Of a DNA stretch of 64,000 bases, positions 46,391-56,714 are shown in pieces. The position numbers and the translations under genes were made by a program. The first letter of the stretch is position 1; each line of letters starts with the position of its first letter. The stretch is taken from the NCBI RefSeq assembly GCF_019703515.2, contig NC_059348.1, forward strand, positions 21,718,156 through 21,782,155, written 5' to 3'. This DNA comes from Myxocyprinus asiaticus (Eukaryota; Chordata; Actinopteri; Cypriniformes; Catostomidae). The notes beneath the pieces were generated by a model that did no database searches, was not told where the DNA came from, and was given only the letters and a program-made list of their open reading frames with translations.

Positions 46391-46951
46391 TATGATTGTG
46401 CAATTACATTGTAATTACAACAATAATGTGCTGTTAATAATGAGTGATCCAAACTTTGCTATTCTGGCTGAAATATTACATGCCAGATGGAAGGCCAGGA
46501 AAAAGGGCACTGACATCCAGGATCAACAAATGAGTCTAACGAATCAATCAGGATTTCGTGCTGTATCCATGTCCGATGAAACTCCTGGTAAGCAAACGCT
46601 CGTCAAGTTATACATTTAGTTTTCTGTTTATAGAGCATCTCAATTGGACAATACAAAGTAGCTGTTCTTGCATCCTCAGTGATGTTGCTCCAGAGTCTCT
46701 CCTCTTCTCTGACTTGGTCTAATCGCATCCAATTCTTTCTGCTGAGGTTTGGTGTGATAAAAGTTTGTATACATAGGCTGTTCTTATGAATCACCCACAA
46801 CCCCCAAAGACCAACCAAATTCCCTCACAGCTTTTCAAACAGGGCCAACACTGCCTGACCTTGTTTTGTAGCCATGGCCCAGGAGGCTTCCCGCTTCCTC
46901 CTTTCTTTGACCGTTGCACCTTTTCTTTAGGTCATGCTCCCTCTTCCAGCC

Positions 46952-47424
46952 TCATCCTATGCACTCACAGTCTGCGGCTGAGAGGGACTTGATGGTTCTC
47001 CAGGTTGTGGTAGCATCCATGAAGGAAACTGGTTCATAACTCGTGGGGCGGCAGCAAGGGTGTGCGCTAATCTTTCTGGCAGTGCGCTTGGGCAGGCTGC
47101 CATTTGCCAGCAGAACGCGCAGAGCTAAGTCGTAGTTTTCACGTGACCTTTGGCAGGAACCGACACAGAACTTGAAGAGGACGATCTCATCTGAGTCAAA
47201 GCCCATGCCCAGGTCTCGAACGCGCATCTCCTGTTTTTCCACACGGCAATCCCGGCTGCTGTGCCGTCGCCTGCTATTCTTGTCTTTCTTTTTCTTTTCT
47301 TCCTTATCTTTTTTCTTCTTTTTCTTGCGAGCTCCTTTGGTCTGTATGTCAGTGGTGTCTGGTGAGCGGGGTGAACGTTCCCATCGTGCTGGCTGCTGGT
47401 CCTCCTCAACAAACACAGATGGTT
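46952..47424 (-). CDS. artn: Artemin-like GDNF-family ligand, last exon (residues 81-237)
   Basis: This exon holds the mature ligand. After an extremely Lys/Arg-rich prodomain tail (KKKKKKDKEEKKKKDK, then SRRRHSSR, likely proprotein-convertase region), the cystine-knot domain starts at DCRVEKQ. Seven cysteines follow in GFL spacing: one in CRVEKQ, two in FCVGSC, two in CCRPT and two in DCECIG. VSFMDATTTWRTIKSLSA favours artemin over neurturin, which has a different sequence after VSF(L)D. Secreted GFLs signal through GFR-alpha/RET; artemin's co-receptor is GFRalpha3. The acceptor (CTGTAG|AACC) and the stop at 46954-46952 are clear. Persephin or neurturin remain less likely alternatives. Confidence 0.88.
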
Positions 47425-47553
47425 CTACAGGAGGGACGGAAATGGACGCAGAGAAATGGAGTGAGTAAGACCTACCACCTTTCTTCTTTTCAGGGTTGAA
47501 TAATTCATTGTTGATTCATTCATTGAGAAATCATTTCCAGGCACCCTACTTAC

Positions 47554-47740
47554 CAAACAGATCATGCCATGGAGAGTCACTGCCCTCTTCTATCTCCTCC
47601 TCAATGTCTGGAAGAGTCTCTAAAGGCGGCTCCTCCATTCCAGCACTAAGTAGTCCCACTGCAGTTTCGGATTCTGCTCGGAAACCTGACCTGCCTCCTG
47701 CCACAAGTGGCAGCAGAGACATCACAACCCATACACACAC
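47554..47740 (-). CDS. artn: Artemin-like ligand, signal-peptide/prodomain exon (residues 19-80)
   Basis: A frame beginning after TTTGCTCAG|GTGTGT encodes VCVWVVMSLLPLVAGG, a signal-peptide core, then an acidic prodomain (LPDIEEEIEEGSDS). It ends at a consensus donor, TTTG|GTAAGT. Splicing in phase 1 to 47424 gives HDLFEPSVFVEED without a stop. An in-frame ATG read through the acceptor at 47752 would be an alternative unspliced start. Confidence 0.78.
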
Positions 47741-47874
47741 CTGAGCAAACAAAACAGAGGTTGATGGGTAAATGAATGTAAGGACAGTTTTTCACAGTAA
47801 TTAGAGCATCTCCAGACAGCTAGTTACTTGAATCAACAGATGTCCAAGCAAAGAATTTGCCCATTTCTACACAC

Positions 47875-47928
47875 CTGCCAGCTTTTCCTGTGACATGGTG
47901 CATCGGTGACTGATGGCATAGCAGACAT
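47875..47928 (-). CDS. artn: Artemin-like ligand, proposed first coding exon (residues 1-18)
   Basis: The segment from an acceptor (ATGCAG|GTGGG, exon from 47963) to a donor (GGCAG|GTGTGT) encodes MSAMPSVTDAPCHRKSWQ. It joins in phase 0 to VCVWVVMSLL, placing basic residues directly before the hydrophobic core, as in mammalian artemin. No similarity supports this exon by itself; it is chosen because splice sites and frame agree. Confidence 0.5.
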
Positions 47929-48168
47929 TGCTCTGAACCGATTCCTTGGCCACCAACTCCCACCTGCATAAAAAGAACAAGGGATGGCTCTATTATACAC
48001 CGACTTACAGTCTTACAAGAACATACCAAGGCAGGTAATGTAAACTCGAGGGAGCAACATGCGGGTGACACGTACACATACATACAAACTTATAATCAAA
48101 GGTGTCCCATTCATCATGGGCATAATGCCTTTTGAAATCATGCTTATTGATGTCAGAGGCAGAGACTA

Positions 48169-48399
48169 GTGCAATCTCTGAGCATGGCCGGTGCTGACTT
48201 GCCGGCGGACAAAGCTACAGTGTTAAAAAGAGCCGTTGTCCATCAAATAAACAGCCTTGAAGTAAACACTGTGAAAAGCATTCTTGACGTGGTTAGATTA
48301 GAATGTGTAGAAGAAGCTTTGTTGCTCTCAAGGGGTCTTACAAGCCACGGAGATACAGAGAGGGTGATAAGGGCTCTGAGCAACGCAGATGTTTATTGA
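48169..48399 (+). CDS. Orphan ORF upstream of artn
   Basis: A 76-codon frame, or 71 codons from the second ATG at 48184 (GAGCATGGCC, good Kozak context). The sequence ADLPADKATVLKRAVV and later segments would form amphipathic helices. I do not recognise it. It is divergent to artn, about 240 bp beyond its proposed first coding exon, and could be chance or an uncharacterised exon. Confidence 0.15.
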   Translation: MQSLSMAGADLPADKATVLKRAVVHQINSLEVNTVKSILDVVRLECVEEALLLSRGLTSHGDTERVIRALSNADVY

Positions 48400-48900
48400 C
48401 TCATTGCAGTTTGTGACTGTGTAACCTGTGCTGGGGGCTCTGATTTATATCAGGGTCAGGAACGGGGCACCGTGTCTCAGTTAACACCATTCAAACAGCA
48501 GGACTCAGTCAAACATGGCAATGCAAAAATGATTGATGAGGACAGGCCATTTATTTGCTAGGGGAGAAGGAATAGCAAGCAACACAGCGGATCGTGCCGT
48601 TTCTGTATTTAGACATCGTTTTATTGTGTTCCAGTTGTGTGGAATTGACTGAGGATGGAATCCTTTCTCTTGCTCACCTCTGAGAGGTCTGTTTCAAAAG
48701 AAACTGAACTCGATGGCACACTCAATTTATCTAATTCACAAGAATTAACTCAAAATAGGTGAAAATAAAAGCCTAAGCTACAAGAGACTGTGCATTACAG
48801 TGATTTTAGCATGGTTACGGGATGTTGTTAGGCACATGTTCATCTTAGCGATTTGATTTTCTTTTTTCTTTTTTTTTTAAACAAACCTGAAATTAGTTTC

Positions 48901-49654
48901 TAAGGCCCTGTTTTTATCTGGTTTTAAACTGCGTTTTGGGCGATCTGATCACAAGTGGACAAACGAGACATCACCATATACACCTGGTCGTAATATACAT
49001 CTAAATGTGTCTCTTCTGTCCATTTGTGTTCAAATGTTGAGGGAGAGCACACACCAGTCACTCTGTGAGTGTGTTACTGAACAATATTAAAGCACAAATG
49101 AAAGAAGAAAAAGTATGAAAAAACTGGTGCACTATTCCTCCTCATTTTACTAAATTGTTATTGTATTATATTTAATCTAAGCTCAAATGCAACAATTCCA
49201 GCAGAATTCTGTTATTTAAGTGGAATATCTGTTTTAATCATGCTTGAGATTGTGTTTCTCATCTGTGTCCAGCTACATAAAATTCTTATGCATGTATATG
49301 TATGAGCTTTTTAAATTTTGTTTAGATTAGACGGGTATTTCCTTTCAAAAGCACACATAACCGGCAAGTTTAAAAGTCTTGTTTTAGTGCAGTGATTGAT
49401 AGACAGGTGAGTAGGTGGTGCTTCACTGCTGTTCGAATGCATTTGAACGGATGAGCTTTTACACTACACTTTTACAATATTCTCTGTGAATGTGGTCGCA
49501 GTGAACAAATATCCAGGGGCGTCGGACCGGGAGTAACTGTGGATACAATTGAAGAGATTGTAAGTCTGTCCCTCACAGCCTTGTTTTCATTCACCTCAAA
49601 AATCAAATATGTTGCTTCTGTGAATAAGATCCATACCAGGTGCAAATGGGCCTA
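48901..49654. mobile_element. TIR element with GGCCC...GGGCC ends, copy 1
   Basis: AAGGCCCTGTTTTTATCTGG on the left and (inverted) TTAGGCCCATTTGCACCTGG on the right form imperfect termini. The inner GATCTGATCACAAG recurs as GATCCGATCACAAT in the element at 60872. No transposase. Confidence 0.5.
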
Positions 49655-49751
49655 AGAAAAAGGAACACTTCAAGATTATCTAATCACAATAACAAAATAT
49701 GCAATAAAATGAGAATAAAAATATGGATATGTTGTCAATGAAGACAACATA

Positions 49752-50150
49752 CACTCAACGAGCAGTTTATTAGGAACACCTCTACACCAACTTATTCATG
49801 CGATTATCTAATCAGCCAATTGTATGGCAGCAGTGCAATGCATAAAATCATACAGATACGGGTCAGGAGCTTCAGTTAATGTTCACATCAACCATCAGAA
49901 TGGGGAAAAAAAATGTAGTCTCAGTGACGTGCACCATTGCAAGACGCGCTGGTTTGAGTATTTCTGTAACTGCTGATCTCCTGGATTTTCACACACAACA
50001 ATCTCGAGTTTACTCATCCAGTGAGCCACAGTTATAGCATCTCAGAATGCACAATACGTTGAACCTTGAGGCGGAAGGGCTACAACAGCAGAACACGTCA
50101 GGCACTTTATTAGGACCATAGTGTTCCTAATTAAGTGCTCAATAAGTGCA
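49752..50150. mobile_element. Degraded Tc1/mariner-type element with TTTATTAGGAACACC end
   Basis: ACTCAACGAGCAGTTTATTA begins the element, and AGTGTTCCTAATTAAGTGCTC near 50120 is its inverted end. The interior shows short transposon-like stretches but no usable frame. Confidence 0.55.
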
Positions 50151-50159
50151 TTTAGACAC

Positions 50160-52190
50160 AGCAAATCCCCACAAATAGTCAGTGATTCTTACTTCACCTC
50201 CAACTGCTGCAGTCGTACTTCAGAACCCTCCAGCACTGCTGAAAAAACTATCATCCCTCATTTTTCCCAATAACCGACTGTTCCAAAAGCTGCTATAAGT
50301 GACGATTAATAAACAAAATGATACAACGGTCGACCTCTAGTTCAGACCTCCATAATTCACACTTTAGTTTTGAGTTTTTTTTTTTTTTTTTTAATTACAT
50401 TTGTATTTAGTTGCCTTTTAGTTGGAGACTGATAACCCACTTTTCCTGCTCTTTTCATTCTGGATCAACTCTTGTAATCAAGGAAATTTTTAAGGGTCAA
50501 GGATGTTTAGCTATGCTTTGCTCATGCAGTAGGAGGTGTCAGATGATGGATCCAACACCACTGGGCCACAACTCCTGATCTATTCTTAAGTTCACCAGAC
50601 TCGAGCACACTTGAACGATATGCTGAATAATTTTTACGGTCAAAAACAAAAAAAACAAAAAAAAAAAAGTATCTCATGTACTCCTCAGGAGCATTAAAAA
50701 TGTCTAATGCTGGACCTTAAGATCTTCAGTCATCTTGGTTTATTGGCTGCTTAAGGCAAAATTAGAATTTATGTCTGCTAAATCCAGCCAAATAAATGTG
50801 AGCCTGGTTTCAGCAGCTTCAAGACATATTTATGGCATCTCTGGAGGATGGGTTCAGCTGACAGAGACCACATATGACCAGAGATGAATGTGGACATTCT
50901 GTGAAGAGGGTTTACAGCATGGAGTCCTATTTAAATGTGTCTTCCACCCTACAACTTTTGCATGTGTTGCATTAAAATTGAAATGTTTATCTGCAAAGAT
51001 TTATTGCATTCTGATGATTTTCTAATTCTAATTGTACACATTTCTGAATTTTTTTAAATATGTGGCACTTAATCTAAACTTCCATAATTGCTTTGATCAT
51101 GGGTGACATAAAAGCATACGCCCTGAGCTGCATATGTGTGATTGTTTGTTTATAAGTTGTGCATGTGTATCCGTGTTATGGCTGGGACTGTACACATCTG
51201 TGTTCCTGACCACAAGAATCATTCTTACAGTCTGGCCGGATGCCCTCATTCACTCTTCAGCTCCTATCCAGCAGAATGTATAAACCTATTGCAGAAAAAC
51301 CAGACTGACCGTACGAAACAAATCAATATCAGACACCAACTGAAAAACAAAACCAGCTCCACCACAAGAATGTGGAAAACTATTATAGGCTATGGAAGTG
51401 CAATCTGGCTAATAGGTTGGCCAGCATTTGGACTCTGTGCAACTAATTTCGTGCTGTCAGCTTCTAAATAAGCCCTTTGGCCTCTCGTTCCCTGACGACC
51501 CCCCACCTCACTGCTTCCTGTAAGCTGAGCTGGCATGCTGGGGGTTCAGGCCAGAGGTTATGATAAGAGCACTACCTGCCTCTTAAACACACAGCAGGCT
51601 GTAAGAATGTTATCAGCTATCAAAATGGTTTATAATACAATATTTCACACTTATTAAGTGAATTATTAATTAGGGATGCTTGTAATGCAACAATCACTAC
51701 TACTATTGCTCATATATGGGGTTAGGGGTTTGTTCTAAATTTATTTAAAAAAATAACCTATACCACACCATTTGTGCTACAGACATGAATAATACCTAAA
51801 ATCATGCAGCTTAGGGAGCGTAACAGTGCCCGCCCACTTTTTTTAGCGGTCTTGCTTCTGAAAGTATTTTTCCATAGAGATTTCATAAAATCCTTCATAA
51901 AAGACTTCTAAGCCATGAACCAAGCCAGTCAGCTCTGAGATGAATCACAACTTTACAAACTTTGAACAGGGAGTGGGGAAGTATTTGAAAATCGGACAAA
52001 AAGTCAAAGGTACAAGACTATGTACTTTACGTCTTTAATGAGAAAATGAAATACAATCCCATAAAGCACTGCGAATGACATAATCAAATGGAACAATTAA
52101 AAAAAAATGGAAAAATATAAAACTATTGACTATGTTGATTATAAGTATAAAAAATATGTTATAAATGTATTGCAAAATATTCAGATATAT
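50160..52190. other. No recognisable gene
   Basis: T and A runs at about 50375 and 50655. The 109-residue frame at 51142-51471 has no recognisable motif and lacks supporting splice sites. Confidence 0.4.
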
Positions 52191-52193
52191 ACT

Positions 52194-52352
52194 AATATTT
52201 ACATTTACATTTGTGCATTTGGCAGACGCTTTTATCCAAAGCAACTTACAGTGCCCTTATTACAGGGACAATCCCCCTGGAGTTAAGTGCCTTGCTCAAG
52301 GACACAATGGTGGTGGCTGTGGGGATTGAACCAACAACCTTCCGCCTACCAT
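52194..52352 (-). mobile_element. Widespread teleost repeat with GGCAGACGCTTTTATCCAAAGC core
   Basis: GGCAGACGCTTTTATCCAAA, CAACTTACAGTG and CCTTGCTCAAGGACAC, followed by GGGATTGAACC, whose inverse GGTTCAATCCC resembles a tRNA B box. This suggests a SINE read on the minus strand. Familiar in many fish genomes; family name not asserted. Confidence 0.65.
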
Positions 52353-52865
52353 ATACGCCTACCATTTATAATATATAAATAGTTTGAGTGTAGGGAGACC
52401 GACTCGACTGCAGCATTCCCATGTGTCATGGGAATGGGCGGTCGCAGCAGAGCTCTTTTGCTTTGTTTGCCATGATTCTTTGATTTGTGGATCATTCTCT
52501 GCTTTTAAACACATATTTTAAAAATTAAGTTGAAATAACAGACTGATGGCTTTCAACAGTAGCACTGACCAATAAAGAACATCAGAGCTCACAGTAGGTT
52601 GGTCATTAAAGATGTATAAGCTTTTGTTAAAAAATCTATTTGTCTATGGAGAAAATGAATGGGTTTTTACTTCGAGAACCAGAGTATTGCGCTCTGTTGA
52701 GGAGAGGTGTGCTATTACTGTTCTAAGTGATCAGATTCACACCTGCCCAACATTAAAATGGCAAAAAAAAAATAAAAAAATAAAATCCAATAGATTTTGA
52801 AGAAGGAACCAGAATATCATAGTGACTTGTTCGTCTGTTTTGAACTGGGCCTGGATTCTGGAATC

Positions 52866-53070
52866 AATCATCTAGCAGCCACACAGAACACCTTAGCAAA
52901 GGCATAGCAAGCAACTCATAAACAACCACTCAGAACCCCATAGCAACTGTATAGCAATGCCCTGGCAACCACCCGGACCACCCTAACACTGTGGCAGTGA
53001 GTTTTGCAGGAAGCAACCACCTAGCAGCCATCCAAAACACCCTAGCAACCACAAAGCATATCATTAACAA
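52866..53070 (+). repeat. CCTAGCAACCAC tandem repeat, left part
   Basis: Degenerate units around AGCAACCACCCAGAACACCC. The repeat resumes at 53769 after a LINE fragment. Confidence 0.75.
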
Positions 53071-53079
53071 CCCTCTCAG

Positions 53080-53768
53080 AGTCAGAGTCTGAGCAAGAGC
53101 ATGGCCTTGCTCTTCATAGGTTCATTGAGAGGTGTGATAGTGAACAGCTGGAACTGAACATCTCCAAGACGAAGTAGATTTTAGATATTAGAAGAAAGAC
53201 TCCGTTGAATTATCCCACGAGTATCCATAGTGAGGTGGTGGAGATTGTAGACCAGGACAAATATTTAAGTACCATTTTTGATGATTCACTGAAATTTGAG
53301 CAGAATACAGAAGCCAATATTAATAAAGAACATCAATGACAATATTTCTTAAGGAAACTGAATTAGTTTGGTGTAATTTTATAGTTCCTATATCGAGAGT
53401 ATTTTATGGTTTTCTATCACCAGTTTTAGTTGCTTCCTCTTAAGCATAGGCTACGGGTACCAAGATACGGGTACCAGTATAGAGCATCTTTTGTTCTGGG
53501 GGCTATCCGTTTATTAAAAATAGCCATGTGGAATTGAGAACTGTGTTATTTTGGAAAGGTCACGTATTTACAATTTGTTTTTGATTTTTTATCCATCTTA
53601 CCCATTACATAGATCCTTAATATAGAAATTATTATAATTTTTAAGTACAAATTGTCACATAATCACATCACTAAATTATATCGTTGTTATTGTTTGGATT
53701 GTCTGTTGTTTTTGTTTTGTGCCCAAACTGAATTGCCCCTGCGGTGATAATAAAGTTGTATGAAATGA
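53080..53768 (+). pseudogene. L2/CR1-like LINE reverse-transcriptase C-terminal fragment
   Basis: The frame around 53120-53390 reads FIERCDSEQLELNISKTK, then VVEIVDQDKYLSTIFDDSLKF and YFLRKLN with stops between. This is the region following the catalytic YADD block in non-LTR reverse transcriptases. It ends in AATAAAGTTGTATGAAATGAA, a LINE-type 3' tail. It is 5'-truncated and inactive, and interrupts the CCTAGCAACCAC repeat. Confidence 0.72.
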
Positions 53769-53850
53769 ACACCTTAGCAACCACCCAGAACCACCCAGAT
53801 CATCCTAGCATTGTGGAAGTGAGTTCTGCATGAGCAAGCACCACTCAAAT
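53769..53850 (+). repeat. CCTAGCAACCAC tandem repeat, right part
   Basis: CACCTTAGCAACCACCCAGA and CATCCTAGCATTGTGGAAGTGAG continue the array interrupted at 53070. Confidence 0.7.
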
Positions 53851-53957
53851 TTTCTTCAAAAAAAAAAAAAACCTTTCTTGGAAATGTTCTTCATCCCAGA
53901 TCAGTGAACAGATCAATCGTAAGACTGGCTTTGCATACACTCTGGAAACAATCTATG

Positions 53958-53984
53958 AAAAAAAAAAAAAAAAAAAAAAAAAAA
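53958..53984. repeat. Poly(A) tract
   Basis: 27 consecutive A residues. Confidence 0.95.
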
Positions 53985-53999
53985 CAAATCAGTGAATGT

Positions 54000-54880
54000 A
54001 ATTAGCAGCCTTTATTTCTAAATAAAATGGCCTCAACCAGAGAATCTGATTTGCTTAAAGGCTAACTTAAATTTACCTAAATGCAACTGAAACATGAGAA
54101 CCCTCTTCATTTGGTTTCATATTTGGGTAGGGAAACCCACACGTTCCTGGAACCACATGAACTCTGTCTGGTCACAGGGTCGAGCAAGTCCTGTGAGGAA
54201 GCACACACGGGGAAGCCACAGTGATACCCCGTCAATAAAAAGAGCAGAGGAGTGTGGAGAGAAAGTAAAAAGTCCACAACACAAACCACATACAGCCCGC
54301 ATACAAATATGGTATCAAGTCTCACATTTTTCTCTTGTTCACCTCCAGTGGTGCAGCTGGTTGTGTTTAAGTGCCCTGAGCAGTGTCTGTGTTGGCCAGT
54401 CACTCTGCGTGTCCTGCAACATGGCTGTTAACATGCAAGCTGAGGGTGCCTGAGGGACAGAACCATGCGGCTGCACTCTTGAGGAACTGCAGAGCAAGAG
54501 GCAGAGCGGTGCTGACGACCTCAGTGCTGGGACTCATTGATTAAAGGCATGCTTCAAAAGCAGAGCAACCTGCCCTCAGGCACATACATGCCACCATTAA
54601 AGAATAGGAGAGTATCACAGTGGTGTCATTGTGAATAACATGGATGCAACCTATTCAGTCATGACAGTGAATGCAAATGAGGGACCGGCTGTTATTGTGC
54701 ACTGTCAAGGGTGTGAGTGTATTGATTTTCTTGTCATATTTGGTGGGAAATCTGCCACAAAATGACACAATACAAAAATAGAGGGTGTGTTTATTCTAAT
54801 GGTGAGTTTCATGGTGAGCCATCCCTGTTAAAAAGTTGTGACTGTACTGTGGCAACATTTTTGTAAATTATACTACATGG
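54000..54880. other. No recognisable gene
   Basis: The 119-residue frame at 54094-54453 shows no motif, and frames on both strands are open here by chance. Confidence 0.4.
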
Positions 54881-54894
54881 TTCCTTTCACATAT

Positions 54895-55168
54895 CACGGC
54901 AGTTCCAAGGTACAAGTTTTCTTCCAGGATAACCTTGTACATGGCTTGATTCATGCATCCTTCACTAAGACAAATCTGCCCAATTCCAGCCTTGCTGAAG
55001 CACCCCCAGATCATCACTGATCCTCCACCTGGTCATCTAATGGTTAGACGAAGACCTGGAGAGGCCTTCAAGCCATAGTATCTCGCACCCACTGTGAAAT
55101 TTGGTGGAGGATCGGTGATGATCTGGGGGTACATCAAGCCATGTACAATGTTATCCTGGAACAAAACT
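54895..55168. pseudogene. Tc1 transposase fragments in inverted arrangement
   Basis: The sense part 55025-55168 encodes GHLMVRRRPGEAF, TVKFGGGSVMIWG and a truncated continuation. The antisense part 54899-55024 carries the reverse complement of the GGSVMIWGCFS-AG region and following codons. The two halves face each other and overlap in content; the sense half lacks about 75 bp found in the antisense half. Confidence 0.65.
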
Positions 55169-55661
55169 TGCTTCCTTCTACTCTTGTGGAGCTAAAAGCA
55201 AGTTACATTTTCTCCCAAACAGATGTGGTTAAGGTTAATGCTCTATTGAGTTTTAAATCAACAAAACCTACATCCCAACCATAAACCATAAACTTAAACA
55301 CCCCCCCCCCCCCATTTTAAAATAAATAAAATGAAGAAAAAAAGGCCCAACCAATTAAATGCAACTCGTTACATGAAGTTTAGCTTCATACACATCCTCT
55401 GCCATTGAATAATACATTTCATAGTCTATAATTAATTTAAAAATACAACATTTCGGTCCACCATAAATTTTTATATTTTATTGTACATGGTTGAATGAAT
55501 AGTGGAAAAATGCTGGAATAGGACTTATTTTAAGCAGCTCATCAATGCGTTGAAGATATAGTCAATCAATAATAAATAGGTGCTGCTTTTTATTTAATCA
55601 GTTTAGAGCTGTTGTCTGCTTTAGCAATAATGATTTATAGACTATTTAAAAAGTCCATTAA

Positions 55662-56714
55662 AGGAATATTCCAGGCTCAATACAAGTTAAGCTCAGTCGA
55701 CAGCATTTGTGGCATAATATTGATTACCACAAAAATAAGTTCGACTCATCCCTCTTTTCTTTAAAAAATTAAAATAAAGGGGGCCTGGGTAGCTCAGCAA
55801 GTAAAGATGCTGACTACCACACCTGGAGTCACAAGTTCGAATCCAGGGCATGCTGAGTGTCTCCAGTCACGCTTCCTAAGCAACCAATTGGCCCGGTTGC
55901 TAGGGTGGGTAGAGTCATGTTGGGTTAACCTCCTCGTGGTCACTAATATGGTTCTCGCTCTCAGTGGGGCGCGTGGTGAGTTGTGCGTGGATGCCGCGGA
56001 GAATAGCATGAGCCTCCACACGCACTACATCTCCGCGGTAATGTGCTCAACAAGCCACATGATAAAATGCACGGATTGATGGTCTCAGATGCAGAGGCAA
56101 CTGAGATTTGTCCTCTGCCACCCGGATTGAGGCGGGTCACTACGCCACCATGAGGACCTAGAGCACATTGGGAATTGGGCATTCCATATTAAAACAAAAA
56201 TAAAAAATCAAGGTTACAGTGAGGCACTTGCAATGGAAGTGAATGGGGCCAATTTTTTGGAGTATTTAAAGGCAGAAATGTGAAGCTGATAATTTTCTAA
56301 AAGAGCTTACATTAATTTCTCTGTTAAAAGTTGTGTTGTTTGAGCTGTAAAGTTGTTTAAACGGTCATTTACCAGGATTAAATGGTTTCTGGTGTTACAT
56401 CGTCATGGCAACAAAGTTGTAAAATTGGATTTAACTTTACACAGAAAAGGTTAGTAAGCAATTTTATCACACTAAAATCATGTTAACATGCATATTAAGT
56501 CTTGTGGCTATACTTCTGAAACAGTGAGTATATTAACTTTTAAGGATTGGCCCCATTCACTTCCATTGTAAGTGCCTCACTGTAACCCATATTTTTGCTT
56601 TTTTTAAGAAAAGGAGGGACAATTTGAAATACATTTTTGTGGTAATCAACATTATGCCACAAATGCTGTTAATTAAGCTTAACTTGAACTGAACCTGGAA
56701 TATCCCTTTAAGAT
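55662..56714. mobile_element. Long palindromic TTAA element containing a SINE
   Basis: TTAA then AGGAATATTCCAGGCTCAAT (55660s) is mirrored by TGAACCTGGAATATCCCT then TTAA at the right. The arms also share GGCATAATATTGATTACCAC and its inverse (about 56640), and GTGAGGCACTTGCAATGGAA and its inverse (about 56560). The SINE at 55780-56188 splits the left arm. No coding sequence. Confidence 0.78.
55780..56188 (+). mobile_element. tRNA-derived SINE, copy 2
   Basis: The head GGGGGCCTGGGTAGCTCAGC (A box) and GTTCGAATCC (B box) are well preserved. A tail of about 330 bp follows, with CGCTCTCAGTGGGGCGCGTG, CCGCGGAGAATAGCATGAGC and a GGGAATTGGGCATTCC end. AT-rich TTAAAATAAA-like sequence flanks both sides and may be the target duplication. 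Confidence 0.85.

Noticed and set aside
47172..47468. Plus-strand ORF with serine/phenylalanine runs
   Set aside because: Antisense shadow of the lysine-rich artn exon.
47820..48083. 87-codon minus-strand ORF over the proposed first artn exon
   Set aside because: It reads through both splice sites in a different frame from the one that joins to the signal-peptide exon; no motif supports it.
51142..51471. 109-codon plus-strand ORF
   Set aside because: No recognisable domain, no splice support, and composition like surrounding noncoding DNA.
54094..54453. 119-codon plus-strand ORF with overlapping minus-strand ORFs
   Set aside because: Open on both strands by chance; no motif or exon boundary.
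55780..55860. Apparent tRNA gene with A and B boxes
   Set aside because: The head is continued by a long SINE body shared with the copy at 33096-33404; it is a tRNA-derived SINE.
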